DNA of 64,000 nt, taken from positions 248,001-312,000 of the forward strand of contig CAKQKE010000003.1 in NCBI GenBank assembly GCA_934247935.1, read 5' to 3'. Both the position numbers and the translations under genes were made by a program. Of the stretch, positions 61,664 through 64,000 are shown in pieces (position 1 is the stretch's first letter; the number at the start of each line of letters is the position of its first letter). Under the pieces are notes generated by a model that saw only the letters and a list, made by a program, of their open reading frames with translations, did no database searches and was not told the origin of the DNA. This DNA comes from an uncultured Clostridia bacterium (GTDB taxonomy: Bacteria; Bacillota; Clostridia; Christensenellales; Borkfalkiaceae).

Positions 61664-62476
61664 AAAGCGGGTTGAATATTAAGGGCGTAAAATTTGCAAA
61701 ATCGTCGTTAAACTCACTTATAATACTCTCGGTATTATTGCGTTCGTTTACCTCGATTTTTCTAAATTTATCGGCGTTAAAATGTTGTAATATTTAAGCC
61801 CTCCTTGTGTCAGCCGAGCAAGAATTGAATAAATTAAGTTTTAACGGCGCAAAATTTGTAAAACATATTTAAGCCCTCCTTGTGCGAGCCGAGCAAGGAT
61901 TGAATAGATTAAGTTTTAACGGCACTAAATTTGTAAAATCTTTGTTAAACTCGCTTATAATACCACTCGGTATTATTGCACTCGTTTGCCTCGATTTTTC
62001 TAAAATTTATCGCCGTTAAAATGCGAAGCACCTTAAAGCTATATTTTTTAGATAATTTATTACAAACGTGAGCGGCGGCATACTATACGTATGACAAGCG
62101 AGCGTTTGCGGTAAATAGCAAAAAAGATGTCTTTAAGGCTTAATAGGACTCAATTCTCGCTCGGCTCGGAGGGTGGCACGCGGAACGCGTGACGGAAGGA
62201 TTGTAAAGCAAATATTTATAAAACAAGCCGAATTTCATTAAAACAAGCCAAGTTTAAATCAAAACAAAACAATCCCTCAGCCACTCCGTGTCGGCTCCCT
62301 TTGCACAAAGGAGCCGATAAATCAAGTTGTAAATTTGTTTATTTTTATATAAAATAATATAAACAAGCGATGCTTTACGGCTTTCTCATATTAAACAACA
62401 CCATTAAAAACATAATTTAAAACCCCCGCGCGCAATAAAATGCAGGCGGGGGTTTGGTTATATAATATATTTTCTT
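61664..62476. repeat. intergenic region with MITE-like repeat block 3
   Basis: 813 bases, no gene. Two inverted copies of the AAATTTGTAAAA ... TCGATTTTTCTAAA unit (about 61690-61790 and 61900-62020), two TTAAGCCCTCCTTGTG tails (about 61793 and 61868), the CGCAAACGCTCG/CTTGTCATAC element (inverted, about 62065-62115), GGAGGGTGGCACGCGG (62167-62207) and GGCTCCCTTTGCACAAAGG (about 62290-62315). Confidence 0.7.
62420..62455. terminator. terminator of the FAD-dependent dehydrogenase gene
   Basis: AAACCCCCGC and GCGGGGGTTT arms around a 16-base loop, just downstream of the stop at 62477. Confidence 0.85.
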
Positions 62477-63850
62477 TTAAAAATCGGTTTTTACAAGGTC
62501 TCTTGCGACGAATACGCCGCTCGCCGATGCGTGAGACAACGAGTGAGTTATTCCGCTGCCGTCGCCTATGACGTATAAACCTGGGTAGTGTGTTTCCAGA
62601 TTTTCTTTCACTTCGACTTCCATATTGTAGAATTTTACTTCAACTCCGTACAAAAGAGTCTCTTCGTTCGCCGTACCCGGCGCGATTTTGTCAAGAGCGT
62701 AAATCATTTCTATTATGCCGTCGAGTATTCGTTTGGGCAGTACAAGGCTCAAGTCTCCAGGGGTCGCGTTTAGCGTGGGTTGAATAAACGATTCGTCGAT
62801 TCTCGATTGAGTAGAGCGTTGTCCTTTTATTAAATCGCCGAATCTCTGCAAAAGCACGCCGCCGCCAAGCATGTTGCTAAGTCTTGCAATCGACTCTCCG
62901 TAGCCGTTGGAATCGTGAAAAGGTTCGGAGAAATGTTTTGAAACCAAAAGTGCGAAATTTGTGTTTTCGGTCTGTCTTGCGGGGTCTTCAAAACTGTGTC
63001 CGTTTACGGTAATAATGCCGTTGGTGTTTTCGTTTACCACTTCGCCCTTGGGGTTCATGCAGAACGTGCGCACCAAATCGCCGTATTTTTGCGTGCGGTA
63101 CACGATTTTGCTTTCATACAATTCATCGGTAAGGTGCGAAAACACCTCTGCGGGCAACTCCACGCGCACGCCGATATCCACTCTGTTCGATTTAGTGGAA
63201 ATATTCAATTCTTCGCAAACTTTTTCCATCCACTTGCTGCCGCTTCTTCCCACCGAAATTACGCACTTTCTGCCAGTAAACGTACCTTTCTTGCAAGAAA
63301 CTTCATATCCGTCGTCAATCGGCGTAATATGTTCTACGGGGCAATCGAAGAAAAAGTTCACTTGATTTTTAAGCAAGGCGTACAAGTTTTCAAGCACGAT
63401 ATAATTTTTGTCCGTGCCGAGATGCCTTACCGAAGCGTTTAAAAGGTGCAAACCGTTTTGAGTGCAAAGTTTTTTAAACTTGCTTCCCGCTGTGGAGTAA
63501 AGTTTAGTTCCGTCGCCGCCGTAAGAAAGGTTTATTTCGTCGACGTATTTCATCAAGGACAAAGCCTCGTTTTTGCCTATATATTCATATAAAGTTCCGC
63601 CGAAATCGTTGGTTATGTTGTATTTTCCGTCCGAAAACGCACCCGCGCCGCCAAAGCCGCTCATAATCGAGCAGCACTTGCAGTTAATGCACGACTTGAT
63701 TTTATTTCCGTCGATAGGGCATTTGCGTTTATCGAGCGAGTGTCCGCTTTCAAAAACCGCAATTTTTAAAAACGGTTGAAGTTTTTTAAGTTCGTAAGCG
63801 GTAAAAATTCCGCCCGGCCCCGCACCTATTATAATGACGTCGTATTTCAT
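62477..63850 (-). CDS. FAD-dependent dehydrogenase (COG2509-like)
   Basis: 457 residues. Dinucleotide-binding motif IIIGAGPGGIFTAYEL at the N-terminus and a second FAD contact GLYVIGDGSGITHSLSHA near the C-terminus. A Cys-rich segment CPIDGNKIKSCINCKCC (about 44-60) and the GFGGAGAFSDGKYN motif are typical of the COG2509 'NAD(FAD)-utilizing dehydrogenase' group, whose substrate is unknown. The start follows AAGGAG. Monocistronic. Confidence 0.88.
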   Translation of the reverse strand: MKYDVIIIGAGPGGIFTAYELKKLQPFLKIAVFESGHSLDKRKCPIDGNKIKSCINCKCCSIMSGFGGAGAFSDGKYNITNDFGGTLYEYIGKNEALSLMKYVDEINLSYGGDGTKLYSTAGSKFKKLCTQNGLHLLNASVRHLGTDKNYIVLENLYALLKNQVNFFFDCPVEHITPIDDGYEVSCKKGTFTGRKCVISVGRSGSKWMEKVCEELNISTKSNRVDIGVRVELPAEVFSHLTDELYESKIVYRTQKYGDLVRTFCMNPKGEVVNENTNGIITVNGHSFEDPARQTENTNFALLVSKHFSEPFHDSNGYGESIARLSNMLGGGVLLQRFGDLIKGQRSTQSRIDESFIQPTLNATPGDLSLVLPKRILDGIIEMIYALDKIAPGTANEETLLYGVEVKFYNMEVEVKENLETHYPGLYVIGDGSGITHSLSHASASGVFVARDLVKTDF

Positions 63851-64000
63851 TTTTCTCCTTTAGGTAAAACGCTTTACATTTTTTAATATTCGTCTTATGC
63901 GTTTTTGTATTTATATGTTTTTGTTTATCGTTTTACGTCTTTTCACTTGTTTTAATTATGTGTCCTACATTCCGATTATATCATGTAAAGCAAAATAAAT

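Overview
The window looks like a chromosome segment, around an origin, from an anaerobic, AT-rich Gram-positive bacterium of the Clostridia type. The evidence is the gene set: pyruvate:ferredoxin oxidoreductase, an ECF-transporter/truA/rplM/rpsI cluster in Firmicutes order, rpmH-rnpA-yidD-yidC-jag, soj/spo0J-like parAB with canonical parS sites, a YyaC-type spore-associated protein, a complete V-type ATPase, and BspA-type leucine-rich-repeat surface proteins. Species cannot be assigned from the sequence alone.

Layout. 1-2.4 kb: the 3' end of an LRR surface protein and a ferritin-like diiron protein. About 2.7-13.3 kb: an integrated element inserted at the 3' end of a tRNA-Glu gene. It carries two large serine recombinases, a DUF927-like ATPase with two apparent frameshifts, an HU-like protein, a DUF960-like protein, a lipoprotein/membrane-protein cargo trio, a VWA-like protein and a candidate structured RNA. 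13.3-13.6 kb: a tRNA operon (fMet, Met, Glu). 13.9-16.2 kb: tilS-hpt and a small HTH protein. 16.6-21.3 kb: rpsI, rplM, truA, ecfT, ecfA2, ecfA1 (all minus strand). 22-26.1 kb: jag, yidC, yidD, rnpA, rpmH, dnaN (minus strand). 26.1-26.6 kb: a probable oriC with DnaA boxes, followed by rsmG and a YpsA/SLOG-like gene (plus strand). 28.2-31.7 kb: nifJ/por. 31.7-33.2 kb: a repeat-rich intergenic region. 33.2-37.9 kb: a membrane winged-helix/zinc-ribbon protein, parB, parA and ftsH. 37.9-39.4 kb: gene-free DNA ending in three parS sites. 39.4-43 kb: cvpA, yyaC and a NarL/DesK-type two-component system. 43.1-46.7 kb: gltX, radC and a PepV-like dipeptidase. 46.9-55.5 kb: a nine-gene V-type ATPase operon (G/H, I, K, E, C, F, A, B, D). 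56-61.7 kb: a secreted unknown protein and two tandem, near-identical LRR lipoproteins. 62.5-63.9 kb: an FAD-dependent dehydrogenase.

How it fits together. The core is replication and segregation (oriC, dnaN, parABS), membrane-protein insertion and RNA processing (yidC, jag, rnpA), translation (gltX, ribosomal proteins, tRNAs, tilS) and energy metabolism. PFOR makes reduced ferredoxin. The V-ATPase rotor subunit carries every Na+-ligand residue known from Enterococcus hirae NtpK, so this enzyme probably moves sodium.

Most unusual points: the tRNA-Glu-anchored element with duplicated left scars and a structured RNA; an origin with dnaN beside it but no dnaA in the window; a dispersed palindrome family centred on ATACGTAT that sits in operon gaps and even supplies the C-terminus of ecfA2; a degenerate 33-bp tandem array; and recently duplicated, patchily diverged LRR lipoproteins.
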